Source of the DNA: Bacteroidaceae bacterium
GTDB taxonomy: Bacteria > Bacteroidota > Bacteroidia > Bacteroidales > Bacteroidaceae
Length of the DNA stretch: 64,000 nucleotides
Reading direction: 5' to 3'
NCBI GenBank assembly: GCA_024398755.1
Contig: JAKSIQ010000001.1
Span: 62,001 to 126,000, forward strand
Made by a program: the position numbers and the translations under genes
Shown here: one piece after another, positions 19,065 to 27,175 of the stretch
Numbering within the stretch: position 1 is the first letter of the stretch
Layout: the number at the start of each line of letters is the position of its first letter
Notes under the pieces: model-generated
The model's database searches: none
Told to the model about the DNA's origin: nothing
What the model saw: only the letters and a program-made list of their open reading frames with translations

Positions 19065-19478
19065 TCAGAACGGCACATCGCCGCTGCCGGGCTGAGGCTG
19101 CTGCACCTGTTGGGGCTGGGCGGCAGCCGCATCCTGTTTTGCAGGACGCGATGAGAGCATTTCCATATTATCAACATAGATTTCGGTCACATAATGTCTG
19201 TTCCCGTTCTGATCTTCATAATTTCTGTTACGCAGGCTGCCCTCCACATAGATCTTATCACCTTTGCGTACGTACTTTTCAACGGTTTCAGCCAGTCCGC
19301 GCCAAAAGACCAGATTATGCCAATCTGTTCTGTCCGGGACCTGAGTGCCGTTCTGAGCCACATATCCCCTTTCCGTCGTAGCCAATGAAAGGTTAGCCAC
19401 ACAAACGTGGTTGTCAAGATATCTCACATCAGGATCCTTGCCCACGTTTCCAATCAAAATCACTTTGTTTACTGACAT
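19065..19478 (-). CDS. ssb: Single-stranded DNA-binding protein
   Basis: The OB-fold protein of 137 residues starts MSVNKVILIGNVGKDPDVRY, the canonical SSB start, at the ATG at 19478; a longer frame upstream is not needed. A Gln/Pro-rich linker follows the OB fold, and the C-terminal tip is GDVPF, the Bacteroidetes version of the acidic DDDIPF tail that binds partner proteins. It has its own promoter (19508-19539) and terminator (19013-19041), so it is monocistronic. Confidence 0.97.
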   Translation of the reverse strand: MSVNKVILIGNVGKDPDVRYLDNHVCVANLSLATTERGYVAQNGTQVPDRTDWHNLVFWRGLAETVEKYVRKGDKIYVEGSLRNRNYEDQNGNRHYVTEIYVDNMEMLSSRPAKQDAAAAQPQQVQQPQPGSGDVPF

Positions 19479-19507
19479 AGTAAAATAGGTATTAAAAATT
19501 ATCGCAG

Positions 19508-19539
19508 CAAATATATGGACGAAGAAGTGTGTTTCCAAA
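19508..19539 (-). promoter_or_regulatory. ssb promoter (TTTG-N20-TATATTTG)
   Basis: On the minus strand TTTG (19539-19536) is followed after 20 bp by TATATTTG (19515-19508), matching TAnnTTTG. Predicted start of transcription is near 19502, about 24 bases before the ssb ATG. The match also supports choosing the ATG at 19478 rather than a longer frame that would overlap the promoter. Confidence 0.75.
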
Positions 19540-19625
19540 TGGAATTCACAATTTTTCATCGGCCTTGAAAAGTTTTATTTTTCCACAAAAATGATTGAAA
19601 TGTTTTTATTGTCATTGGAATAGAC

Positions 19626-19633
19626 TATCTTTG
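19626..19633 (+). promoter_or_regulatory. -7 element TATCTTTG for the HU gene
   Basis: TATCTTTG matches TAnnTTTG and lies 49 bp before the HU start codon. The region 19-21 bp upstream is T-rich (TGTTTTTATTG) without an exact TTTG. Confidence 0.5.
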
Positions 19634-19682
19634 CAACCCGTTGAAAAGCAAAGAGCAAACATTATTACATTTATTTGACTAT

Positions 19683-19958
19683 ATGACTAAAGCAGATGTT
19701 GTAAACCAGATTGCCCAGAAGACAGGCCTTGACAAGACCGATATTCTGACATGCGTTGAAGGATTCATGGAAGTGGTTAAGGAATCTCTTGTCAATGACG
19801 AGAACGTTTATCTTAGAGGATTCGGAAGTTTCATCACCAAGAAGAGAGCTGCAAAGGCTGCCCGCGATATACTCAAGAACACCACAATCACAGTTCCTGA
19901 GCACAAGATTCCGGCATTCAAACCGGCCAAGACTTTTGCAATTTCAGTTAGAAAGTGA
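19683..19958 (+). CDS. HU family DNA-binding protein
   Basis: From ATG at 19683 the protein is 91 residues, the usual HU length, starting MTKADVVNQIAQKTGLDKTD. It contains the dimer core and the DNA-binding arm region RGFGSFITKKRAAKAARD, with the family signature GFGSF and the PAFKPAK end. HU bends DNA and compacts the nucleoid. It is followed 25 bp later by the tiny basic protein gene at 19984, and both are probably transcribed from 19626-19633. Confidence 0.95.
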   Translation: MTKADVVNQIAQKTGLDKTDILTCVEGFMEVVKESLVNDENVYLRGFGSFITKKRAAKAARDILKNTTITVPEHKIPAFKPAKTFAISVRK

Positions 19959-19983
19959 TAATTAACCTTTAATATTTGAAACC

Positions 19984-20073
19984 ATGCCTAGCGGAAAGAA
20001 GAAAAAAAGACATAAGATGTCTACGCACAAGCGTAAAAAAAGACTGAGAAAGAACAGACACAAGAGCAAGTAA
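19984..20073 (+). CDS. 29-residue very basic protein, bS22/mS38 (AURKAIP1/COX24-domain) type
   Basis: ATG at 19984 opens a 29-codon frame MPSGKKKKRHKMSTHKRKKR... ending HKSK. More than half of the residues are Lys, Arg or His. The pattern KKKxRHKMSTHKxKKRLRKNR resembles the AURKAIP1/COX24 C-terminal domain, known as small-subunit protein mS38 in mitochondria and bS22 in mycobacteria. I recall near-identical short proteins across Bacteroidetes at this place. The likely role is a small ribosomal subunit protein. The position between HU and the RNase E/G gene fits a translation and RNA context. Confidence 0.75.
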   Translation: MPSGKKKKRHKMSTHKRKKRLRKNRHKSK

Positions 20074-20095
20074 CTGTCTTTTTCAATTATCCGTA

Positions 20096-20137
20096 GAACA
20101 AACTTGTCGTACGCATTTTCAAGCGCCAGGTTTGTTC
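20096..20137 (+). terminator. Inverted repeat between the bS22-like gene and rng (possible terminator or attenuator)
   Basis: GAACAAAC (20096-20103) pairs with GTTTGTTC (20130-20137). An inner CTTG/CAAG pair lengthens the helix with a bulge. A T-rich stretch (TTTGCTTTATTTTCC) follows. It lies 38 bp before the rng start, so it could end the HU message partly or act in the rng leader. Confidence 0.45.
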
Positions 20138-20175
20138 TTTGCTTTATTTTCCAGCACACCGACCAGCCACACATT

Positions 20176-21744
20176 ATGACAAGCGAACTGACGGTATACG
20201 TACAACCCGACAGAATTCAGATAGCCATCACCGAAGACGGGAATCTGGTTGAATACCAGAACGAGAACAGGGAGATGACATTTGCTGTCGGCAACATGTA
20301 TCTTGGAAGAGTCAAGAAACTCATGCCGGGACTGAATGCATGTTTTGTTGACATAGGTTCTGAAAAGGAGGCATTCCTCCACTATCAGGACCTGGGTCCG
20401 TCATTCCTTTCCATGCAGAAGTTGCTGGGACAGGTACGAAGCAACAGGAAAAGGTTGTTTCCTTTTGCGAAAGCACAGAATGTAGAGTTCAACGAAAAGG
20501 AAGGCAACATTTCAACTGTATTGCAACAAGGTCAGGAAATCATGGTTCAGGTGGCAAAGGAGCCCATCTCGACCAAAGGACCAAGGCTTACAGGCGAAAT
20601 TTCATTTGCCGGACGTTTTCTGGTACTGATTCCTTTCTCGGACAAAGTGTCAGTATCATCAAAAATCAAGGCCAACGACGAGCGCGCAAGGCTAAAACAG
20701 CTTGTAACAAGCATCAAGCCCAAGAACTGCGGTGTAATAGTCCGCACTGTTGCAGAGGGGAAACGCGTTGCGGAATTGGATAATGAACTTGGAATACTGT
20801 ATCGTCGCTGGGAAGACAGTCTGGCTTCAGCCCAGAAGGCCGAGAAACCGGCCACACTGATATACGAAGAAACAAGCAGAACAATAGCCATTCTGCGCGA
20901 TATGCTCAATTCGTCATACGAGTCAATACACTGCAATGACGAGAAAACCTACAATGAGATACGCGATTATGTAGGATTGGTAGCGCCTGACAGCCTGAAA
21001 ATAGTCAAGTTGTACAAGGGTGAGCTGACAATTTTCGACCATTTCGGAATAACGAAGCAGATAAAGTCTTCGTTCGGACGGGTAGTGTCGTATAAGAGCG
21101 GAGCATATCTGGTAATAGAACATACGGAAGCGCTTCATGTTGTCGATGTGAACAGCGGCCATCGTGTCAAGAAAGACAGTTCACAGGAGGAGAATGCGCT
21201 TGAAGTCAATCTTGGCGCAGCCGACGAACTTGCCCGCCAATTGAGACTGCGTGATATGGGCGGCATTATTGTAGTGGACTTCATAGACATGGATCTGCCC
21301 GAAGATCGCAAAGCCCTTTACGACCGGATGTGCCAGAACATGGAACGCGACCGCGCCAAGCACAACATCCTTCCATTAAGCAAATTCGGGCTCATGCAGA
21401 TAACACGCCAGCGCGTGCGTCCGGTTATGGATGTTCCCGTTGACGAGACCTGTCCGACCTGTTTCGGCAAAGGCACCATCAAACCGTCAATTCTGTTCAC
21501 AGACCAGTTGGAAAGCAAGATTGCCTGTCTTTGCAAAAGCACAAAATCATTCAAACTCTTTGTCCACCCCTACGTTTACGCATACATTGACAAAGGATTC
21601 ATTTCAATTAAACGTAGATGGAAAGCGCGTTACGGTCTGGGCATCAAAGTCCTGCCTGACCAGAACCTGTCATTTCTGGCATATCGTTTCACCGACACCA
21701 ATGGAAACGAGCTTGACATGAAGGAAGAGCATGACATTATCTGA
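20176..21744 (+). CDS. rng: Ribonuclease E/G family endoribonuclease
   Basis: The start is set at ATG 20176 (MTSELTVYVQPD, 522 residues); the upstream frame would run through the inverted repeat. The N-terminal S1 domain (VGNMYLGRVKKLMPGLNACFVDIG) is followed by the RNase H-like and DNase I-like catalytic parts with magnesium-binding acids in GGIIVVDFIDMD, and the zinc-link CPTCFGKG that holds the dimer together. There is no long disordered C-terminal scaffold as in E. coli RNase E, so it is RNase G-like. It processes rRNA and decays mRNA in the cytosol. Confidence 0.95.
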   Translation: MTSELTVYVQPDRIQIAITEDGNLVEYQNENREMTFAVGNMYLGRVKKLMPGLNACFVDIGSEKEAFLHYQDLGPSFLSMQKLLGQVRSNRKRLFPFAKAQNVEFNEKEGNISTVLQQGQEIMVQVAKEPISTKGPRLTGEISFAGRFLVLIPFSDKVSVSSKIKANDERARLKQLVTSIKPKNCGVIVRTVAEGKRVAELDNELGILYRRWEDSLASAQKAEKPATLIYEETSRTIAILRDMLNSSYESIHCNDEKTYNEIRDYVGLVAPDSLKIVKLYKGELTIFDHFGITKQIKSSFGRVVSYKSGAYLVIEHTEALHVVDVNSGHRVKKDSSQEENALEVNLGAADELARQLRLRDMGGIIVVDFIDMDLPEDRKALYDRMCQNMERDRAKHNILPLSKFGLMQITRQRVRPVMDVPVDETCPTCFGKGTIKPSILFTDQLESKIACLCKSTKSFKLFVHPYVYAYIDKGFISIKRRWKARYGLGIKVLPDQNLSFLAYRFTDTNGNELDMKEEHDII

Positions 21745-21779
21745 CCGTTGTTCAGTCAGAAGGTGAAAACAGGGCAGAC

Positions 21780-22766
21780 TCATCTCAATTTGAGAACCTG
21801 TCCCACAGACGGACGGCCACCTTTTTCAAATCCATTGCGTCTTACAAGACTTTCCAGCCGTATTCCATATTTTTGCGAAACGGACCACAGGCTGTCATCC
21901 GGGCCGACCACATGCGTGGCGGAATTCCTATCGGCACGCAATTTCTTTTTTTCTATATAGATAGGCGTTCCCTCAGCAACAGTCATTCCACGTTTCAAGT
22001 CATTGTACCTTCTGAGCCGCAAGGCAGGTATATCCAATTGTTCCGATATGCCGTTCAAGGACATTCCTGCCACTGCCTTCACACACATCACACCATTTAC
22101 AGCAGTCACTCTGAGACCGCCAGCCGCAGCATCTGCCGTCATCCTATCATCAGCAGACCCCCGGCCTCTCTTCTTATCGGTCGAAACATCAAACGCGTCA
22201 AGGCCGTACCGTTCTATAATTTCTATAAGTTTGTCCGCATAAACGGGGCTCGTTGCATAACCGGCAGTCTTAAGCCCCTTGGCCCAACCTTTATAATCCG
22301 TAGGTTTAAGTTCAAAAAGGAATGCATAGCGTTTGCCATTCTTCAGGAACAGAGAATGGTCGCGGAATGATTCAGCTGCGGTCTCATAACACCTGAAGCA
22401 CTCGTTTTTTCTGTCATCATCCTTGTATGTCCTGCCACCGCTCCAATCCGAATGGCATTTGATGCCGAAATGATTGTTACACCCTGACGCAAGGGTACTG
22501 CGGCCGGCATCAGATTCCAGCAGGCCCTGCGCAAGAGTGATGCTGGCAGGAATGCCGAATTCTTCCATTTCAGCACGTGCTATGTCAGAATACCGGTTAA
22601 TATATTTGGAAGCGGCATCGGTACCCTTGATATCAGGTTGGACATCGGACCCGATTGAACGCACAGAACTGTCTGATTTGACAACCGCAATGTCATTCAT
22701 CGTTCCGCATGCGGAAAGGACACCTGTCAGAAGCACCATGATTTGAAGGCTGCGTATGTATTGCAT
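21780..22766 (-). CDS. Lipoprotein glucosaminidase (GH73) with LysM-type C-terminus
   Basis: The 328-residue protein has lipobox LSAC (C20). The GH73/FlgJ-like domain spans about 55-195, with the predicted catalytic E84 in LAQGLLESDAG and the NNHFGIKC motif. The C-terminal part has a degenerate LysM-like segment around 225-270 and a clearer one near the end (HVVGPDDSLWSVSQKYGIRLESL). It should cleave N-acetylglucosaminyl bonds in peptidoglycan in the periplasm. It is convergent with rng (35 bp apart) and divergent from grpE. Confidence 0.9.
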   Translation of the reverse strand: MQYIRSLQIMVLLTGVLSACGTMNDIAVVKSDSSVRSIGSDVQPDIKGTDAASKYINRYSDIARAEMEEFGIPASITLAQGLLESDAGRSTLASGCNNHFGIKCHSDWSGGRTYKDDDRKNECFRCYETAAESFRDHSLFLKNGKRYAFLFELKPTDYKGWAKGLKTAGYATSPVYADKLIEIIERYGLDAFDVSTDKKRGRGSADDRMTADAAAGGLRVTAVNGVMCVKAVAGMSLNGISEQLDIPALRLRRYNDLKRGMTVAEGTPIYIEKKKLRADRNSATHVVGPDDSLWSVSQKYGIRLESLVRRNGFEKGGRPSVGQVLKLR

Positions 22767-22791
22767 GTGAAATGGTTCTGGTTACTTGCAA

Positions 22792-22826
22792 CAAAAATAA
22801 GTCAAAATATCCACATTCAGACCAAA
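22792..22826 (-). promoter_or_regulatory. Candidate promoter of the glucosaminidase gene
   Basis: On the minus strand TATTTTTG (22799-22792) matches TAnnTTTG. A TTTG (22826-22823) lies 23 bp upstream, slightly more than the usual 19-21. The leader would be about 20 bases. Confidence 0.4.
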
Positions 22827-22898
22827 TTGTTCTGCCACAGTGTCACAAGAGTTATTCTGGCATGCCATTTGCTGATAAGCAGTCAACAATACAAACCG

Positions 22899-23468
22899 AT
22901 GAAAAAGAATAGGAAAACGGTCAATAAGATGGCAGATCAGGAAGATGAAATGAAACAGGAAAAACCTGAATGCGGACAGGAGCAGCAGGAAGAACAGAAT
23001 CAGGAAAACAGTCTGGAAGTGCAACTGGAACAGGCAAACGCGCAATGTACTGAACTCCAGGACAGGCTTTTGCGGCAGATGGCCGAATTTGACAATTTCC
23101 GCAAGCGTACAATCAAGGAAAAAGCCGAACTCATTGTCAATGGTTCAGCTGGCATTGTCACCGACATTCTGCCGGTAATTGACGACCTTGAACGTGCCGT
23201 AAGCAATTCAAGGAAAGCCGATGACTACAATGCGTTATGCGAAGGTATCGAACTGATTTACAATAAGCTGATGCATATTCTGAAACAGAAAGGTGTCAAA
23301 AAGATCAGCCCCAAAAACGAACCGTTTGATGTTGATTTTCACGAAGCCATAGCCATGATACCGGCACCCGATGAACAGTCCAAGGGAATGGTGCTTGACT
23401 GTGCGATAGACGGTTACATGCTGAACGACAAGGTACTGCGTCATGCTAAAGTGGCAGTCGGCCAATAA
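22899..23468 (+). CDS. grpE: Nucleotide exchange factor GrpE
   Basis: The start is taken at ATG 22899 (MKKNRKTVNKMADQ, 189 residues); another ATG at 22929 is possible. The long frame upstream of 22899 has no GrpE character. An acidic/Gln-rich N-terminus leads to a coiled coil (about 40-95), then the four-helix part (RQMAEFDNFRKRT) and a beta wing ending VLRHAKVAVG. GrpE releases ADP from DnaK. dnaJ follows 24 bp later; dnaK itself is not in this window. I see no CIRCE operator. Confidence 0.95.
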   Translation: MKKNRKTVNKMADQEDEMKQEKPECGQEQQEEQNQENSLEVQLEQANAQCTELQDRLLRQMAEFDNFRKRTIKEKAELIVNGSAGIVTDILPVIDDLERAVSNSRKADDYNALCEGIELIYNKLMHILKQKGVKKISPKNEPFDVDFHEAIAMIPAPDEQSKGMVLDCAIDGYMLNDKVLRHAKVAVGQ

Positions 23469-23492
23469 CAACCAAATCACTTTCAAGTCATT

Positions 23493-24662
23493 ATGGCAAA
23501 AAGAGACTATTACGAGGTGCTTGAAGTATCCAAAAGCGCAAGCGCCGATGAGATAAAAAAGGCATACCGGAAACTTGCCATCAAATACCATCCCGACAAG
23601 AATCCGGGAGACAAGGAAGCCGAAGAAAAGTTCAAGGAGGCTGCCGAAGCATACGGAGTTCTCAGCGATCCGGACAAGCGGGCAAAGTATGACCAGTTCG
23701 GCTTTGACGGTCTTAACGGAGCATCAGGATTCGGTGGAGGCGGTTTCAGTGGCCAGGGAATGTCAATGGATGACATTTTCTCAATGTTCGGCGACATTTT
23801 CGGAGGCGGCGGAAGCGGCTTCGGAGGGTTTGGCGGTTTTGGCGGCCGCAGCCGGCAGCGCGGTGAGCGCAAGTCACAGGGATCGGACATTAGAATTTCC
23901 GTCCCCCTGACTCTCGAAGAAATAAACACAGGAGTAACCAAGAAGTTCAAGCTCAAGAAACTTGTTCCATGTTCCCATTGTCATGGGACAGGAGCCAAAG
24001 AAGGCACAAATGCCGAAACCTGCCCTGACTGCCACGGAACAGGAACGGTATTACGCACCCAGCAGAGTTTCTTCGGAATGGTACAGACACAGACGGTCTG
24101 CCCACGATGCGGAGGCGAAGGAAAAATCATAAAGGAAAAGTGTCCCCATTGCTCTGGCGACGGCGTAGTCTATGGCGAAGAAATTGTAGAAGTGACAATT
24201 CCCGCCGGCGTACAGGAAGGTATGCAGTTGTCGGTCGAAGGCAAGGGTAATGCCGGCAAGCACAACGGGTATAACGGCAATCTGCTCATTCTGATTAAAG
24301 AACAGCAGCACAAGGATCTTGTCCGCGACGAAAATGACCTTGTTTATAATCTGCTTCTCAGTGTACCTCAGGCAAGTTTGGGCGGAGCAGTTGAAGTCCC
24401 GACACTTGACGGAGCCGTGAAAGTCAAAATAGAACCGGGAACACAGCCCGGCAAAATGCTCAGGCTTCGCGCCAAAGGACTTCCGGAACTGCGCAGCAAC
24501 AATCGCGGAGACCTGATTGTGAATATCAGTGTGTACATACCCGAAACTTTATCAAAAGACGAAAAGGCGGCAATGGAAAAATTCGGACAGTCAGGCAATT
24601 TTACACCCAGCCTTTCCATCAAAGAGAAGATTTTCAAAAAATTCCGCAGTTACTTTGACTGA
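23493..24662 (+). CDS. dnaJ: Chaperone protein DnaJ
   Basis: This is a 389-residue class A J protein. The J domain (1-70) has the HPD motif in [11 protein letters not shown]. The Gly/Phe-rich region (about 75-125) explains the GGN-repeat look of the DNA. Four CxxCxGxG zinc motifs follow: [24 protein letters not shown] and CPHCSGDG. The C-terminal substrate-binding barrels come last. It stimulates DnaK ATPase. It is 24 bp after grpE, and its stop overlaps the folC start by one base (TGATG). Confidence 0.98.
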   Translation: MAKRDYYEVLEVSKSASADEIKKAYRKLAIKYHPDKNPGDKEAEEKFKEAAEAYGVLSDPDKRAKYDQFGFDGLNGASGFGGGGFSGQGMSMDDIFSMFGDIFGGGGSGFGGFGGFGGRSRQRGERKSQGSDIRISVPLTLEEINTGVTKKFKLKKLVPCSHCHGTGAKEGTNAETCPDCHGTGTVLRTQQSFFGMVQTQTVCPRCGGEGKIIKEKCPHCSGDGVVYGEEIVEVTIPAGVQEGMQLSVEGKGNAGKHNGYNGNLLILIKEQQHKDLVRDENDLVYNLLLSVPQASLGGAVEVPTLDGAVKVKIEPGTQPGKMLRLRAKGLPELRSNNRGDLIVNISVYIPETLSKDEKAAMEKFGQSGNFTPSLSIKEKIFKKFRSYFD

Positions 24663-25978
24663 TGCAGATGGATTATGACCAGGCGGTAAACTGGCTTTTC
24701 ACCCGTACCCCGCTGTTCCAGAACACCGGAGCCGGAGCATACAAGGAAGGCCTGGATAACACTATAGCTCTGGACCGCCATTTAGGCAGCCCGCACAGAT
24801 TGTTCCAGACAGTTCATGTAGCCGGAACAAACGGAAAAGGCAGCGTATCACATACAATTGCCGCAGCCTTACAGTATTCCGGGCTGAAAGTCGGTCTGTA
24901 CACATCGCCGCACCTTGTTGATTTCAGGGAAAGAATCAGGATAGACGGCGTGCCCGTAAGTCAGGAATTCGTGACAAAGTTCGTGAATGACAATCTTGAG
25001 TTCCTTGAAGAACTGCATCCTTCATTTTTTGAAGTGGCCACAGCAATGGCATTCAGCTGGTTCGCCATGGAAAAGGTTGATATTGCAGTTATCGAAACCG
25101 GCTTGGGCGGACGGTTGGACTGCACAAACATAATAACCCCGAAGTTAAGTGTCATAACCAACATTGGTTTTGACCACATGCAGTTCCTTGGCAATACGCT
25201 GGAAAGCATAGCCGGAGAAAAAGCCGGAATAATCAAACATGGCATTCCTGCAGTCATCGGAGAAGACTGTCCGGAGACCCGGAACGTATTTCAGGAAAAA
25301 GCGGATAAGGAAAGCGCTCCAATCATTTTCGCACAAGATGATTGTAAAATAATTTCAGCAAAATTCCAAACCTCTGGCAACGTCATCTACGAAACATCAT
25401 ACATAGGAAAACTGGAAGGGTGTCTTGCCGGTTTCTGCCAGGAGAAGAATGCCAACACCATTCTGCATGCAATTGACTGTCTTCGCAAGCAAGGTTATGA
25501 AATAAGTGACAGCGACATCAGAAAGGCCTTTTCCAATGTCTGTAAAGCAACAGGGTTGTCGGGCCGATGGCAACAGCTTGGAGAACATCCGCTGATAATC
25601 TGCGACACAGGTCACAACAGTCATGGAATCCGCTATACGGCGCGCCAGCTTGAATCGATAATGTCTGCCGATCACTTCGGGACCATGCGAATTGTCATGG
25701 GTATGGTTGGCGACAAAGACATTGACAATGTGCTTAGGCTCATGCCCACGAATGCAGTTTACTACTTTACCCAGGCGTCTGTCGAGCGCGCAATGAATGT
25801 AAACGATTTTCAACATAAAGCATCAGGCCACGGTCTGCAAGGACAGGCTTTCAGTTCTGTAGCCGAAGCTTTCCACGCCGCCAGGAAAGACGCATCGGCC
25901 GACGATATGATTTTCATTGGCGGCAGCACATTCGTCGTGGCCGATTTGCTCAGAATGCCGGAGTTTTCAGATATCTGA
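24662..25978 (+). CDS. folC: Folylpolyglutamate synthase / dihydrofolate synthase
   Basis: The 438-residue Mur-ligase-like enzyme has the ATP loop VAGTNGKGSVSHTIAAAL, the folate family signature with GLGGRLDCTN, DHMQFLGNTLESIAGEKAGI, and CDTGHNSHGI in the C-terminal domain. It adds glutamate to folates (and to dihydropteroate if bifunctional). The start codon overlaps the dnaJ stop by one base; a second ATG two codons later is possible. The region after its stop (25979-26059) holds the likely promoter of the sugar operon. Confidence 0.94.
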   Translation: MQMDYDQAVNWLFTRTPLFQNTGAGAYKEGLDNTIALDRHLGSPHRLFQTVHVAGTNGKGSVSHTIAAALQYSGLKVGLYTSPHLVDFRERIRIDGVPVSQEFVTKFVNDNLEFLEELHPSFFEVATAMAFSWFAMEKVDIAVIETGLGGRLDCTNIITPKLSVITNIGFDHMQFLGNTLESIAGEKAGIIKHGIPAVIGEDCPETRNVFQEKADKESAPIIFAQDDCKIISAKFQTSGNVIYETSYIGKLEGCLAGFCQEKNANTILHAIDCLRKQGYEISDSDIRKAFSNVCKATGLSGRWQQLGEHPLIICDTGHNSHGIRYTARQLESIMSADHFGTMRIVMGMVGDKDIDNVLRLMPTNAVYYFTQASVERAMNVNDFQHKASGHGLQGQAFSSVAEAFHAARKDASADDMIFIGGSTFVVADLLRMPEFSDI

Positions 25979-26000
25979 CCGGATTTTTATTCCATTAGGC

Positions 26001-26031
26001 TTGCAGTTGCGTTTTTTTTTGGTTTAATTTG
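26001..26031 (+). promoter_or_regulatory. Candidate promoter of the galactose/arabinose operon
   Basis: TTG (26001-26003) is followed after 20 bp by TTAATTTG (26024-26031), one base off TAnnTTTG. The leader of about 25 bases contains a short tandem CCAATTA repeat near 26045-26060 that might be a regulator site; this is speculative. Confidence 0.4.
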
Positions 26032-26059
26032 CGAGGTTATACCCCAATTAGACCAATTA

Positions 26060-27166
26060 ATGCATAAATATACTGCAATGAATAACTTTTTTGTAGAGAA
26101 CAATCTGTCCGGCCTCAAAAGACAGGATTTCCAGAAAACAGTCCAGGGCAAGCAGACCGACCTGTTCATTCTCAAGAACAGCAAAGGTGCTGAAATCGCA
26201 ATAACAAATTACGCAGGAGCACTGCTTTCCGTCATGATGCCAGACCGCAACGGCAAGATGGAAAGTGTAGTTTGGGGACACGACAGCATCGACCATGTCA
26301 TGGAAAGTCAGGAAACATATCTCAGTGTCCTGATAGGCCGTTATGGAAACCGCATCGCAAAAGGCAGGTTCACAATAGACGGCCAGGAATACAGACTGGC
26401 AACCAACGACGGTCCGAACAGTCTTCACGGAGGTCCGACCGGTTTTCACAAACGCGTGTTTGACGCAGAACAGACCGACGCCCGGACTTTAAAGCTGCAT
26501 TATCTCTGCAAGGACGGCGAAGAAGGTTTCCCTGGAAATCTTGATGTCAACGTTACATATCGTCTGACCGATGAGAACGAACTGGTCATTGAATACGAAG
26601 CCACCACAGACAAAAAGACCGTGGTATGTCTGACAAACCATGCATACTTTACCCTGAACGGAATGAAGAAAAATCCGGCAGACATTCTGGATTACGACCT
26701 GACCATAAATGCCGACCACTACATTCCAATCGATGACACATGCATTCCGCTCGGAAACATCGACAAGGTCGAAGGCACTCCGTTCGATTTCCGTGTCCCA
26801 TTCAAGATAGGCAAACGCATTGACGAAGGCCAGCAGACCGCCAACGGTCACGGCTATGATCACTGCTGGGTCCTGAACAAGCGCGAACCCGGAGAACTGT
26901 CATTCGCAGTCAAATGTGTTGATCCGGCAAGCGGCCGCAGCCTTGAATGCTGGACCACCGAACCCGGTGTTCAATGCTACACAGGAAACTGGTGCTCAGG
27001 AAGCATCTGTGCCCATGGTTCAGACCTTCCACGCCGCTGTGCAGTATGCTTTGAGGCTGAGCACTTCCCTGACAGCCCGAACAATCCGCATTTTCCAAGC
27101 ACCACGCTCAATCCTGGAGAAATATACTCACAGACAACCATCTACAGATTTGGAGTTGAAGAATAA
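26060..27166 (+). CDS. galM: Aldose 1-epimerase (mutarotase), cytosolic
   Basis: The 368-residue protein has GRYGNRIAKGRF, the catalytic His in LTNHAYFTLNG, NGHGYDHCWVL, and the C-terminal TEPGVQCYTGN with the EHFPDSPNNP segment that bears the family signature. There is no signal peptide, so it acts in the cytosol, interconverting alpha and beta anomers of galactose or arabinose. A second ATG at 26078 is an alternative start. galK follows after 9 bp, as in gal operons. A second, secreted epimerase is encoded at 28361. Confidence 0.93.
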   Translation: MHKYTAMNNFFVENNLSGLKRQDFQKTVQGKQTDLFILKNSKGAEIAITNYAGALLSVMMPDRNGKMESVVWGHDSIDHVMESQETYLSVLIGRYGNRIAKGRFTIDGQEYRLATNDGPNSLHGGPTGFHKRVFDAEQTDARTLKLHYLCKDGEEGFPGNLDVNVTYRLTDENELVIEYEATTDKKTVVCLTNHAYFTLNGMKKNPADILDYDLTINADHYIPIDDTCIPLGNIDKVEGTPFDFRVPFKIGKRIDEGQQTANGHGYDHCWVLNKREPGELSFAVKCVDPASGRSLECWTTEPGVQCYTGNWCSGSICAHGSDLPRRCAVCFEAEHFPDSPNNPHFPSTTLNPGEIYSQTTIYRFGVEE

Positions 27167-27175
27167 ATCCGGGGA

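Noticed and set aside
21745..21779. CTGAC/GTCAG hairpin between rng and the glucosaminidase gene as terminator
   Set aside because: Stem of only 5 bp with a 9-base loop and no T-tract on either side.
22800..22898. CIRCE (HrcA) operator before grpE
   Set aside because: No TTAGCACTC-N9-GAGTGCTAA-like repeat is present.
23715..23860. GGN-rich repetitive stretch resembling a repeat element
   Set aside because: It encodes the Gly/Phe-rich region normal for DnaJ.
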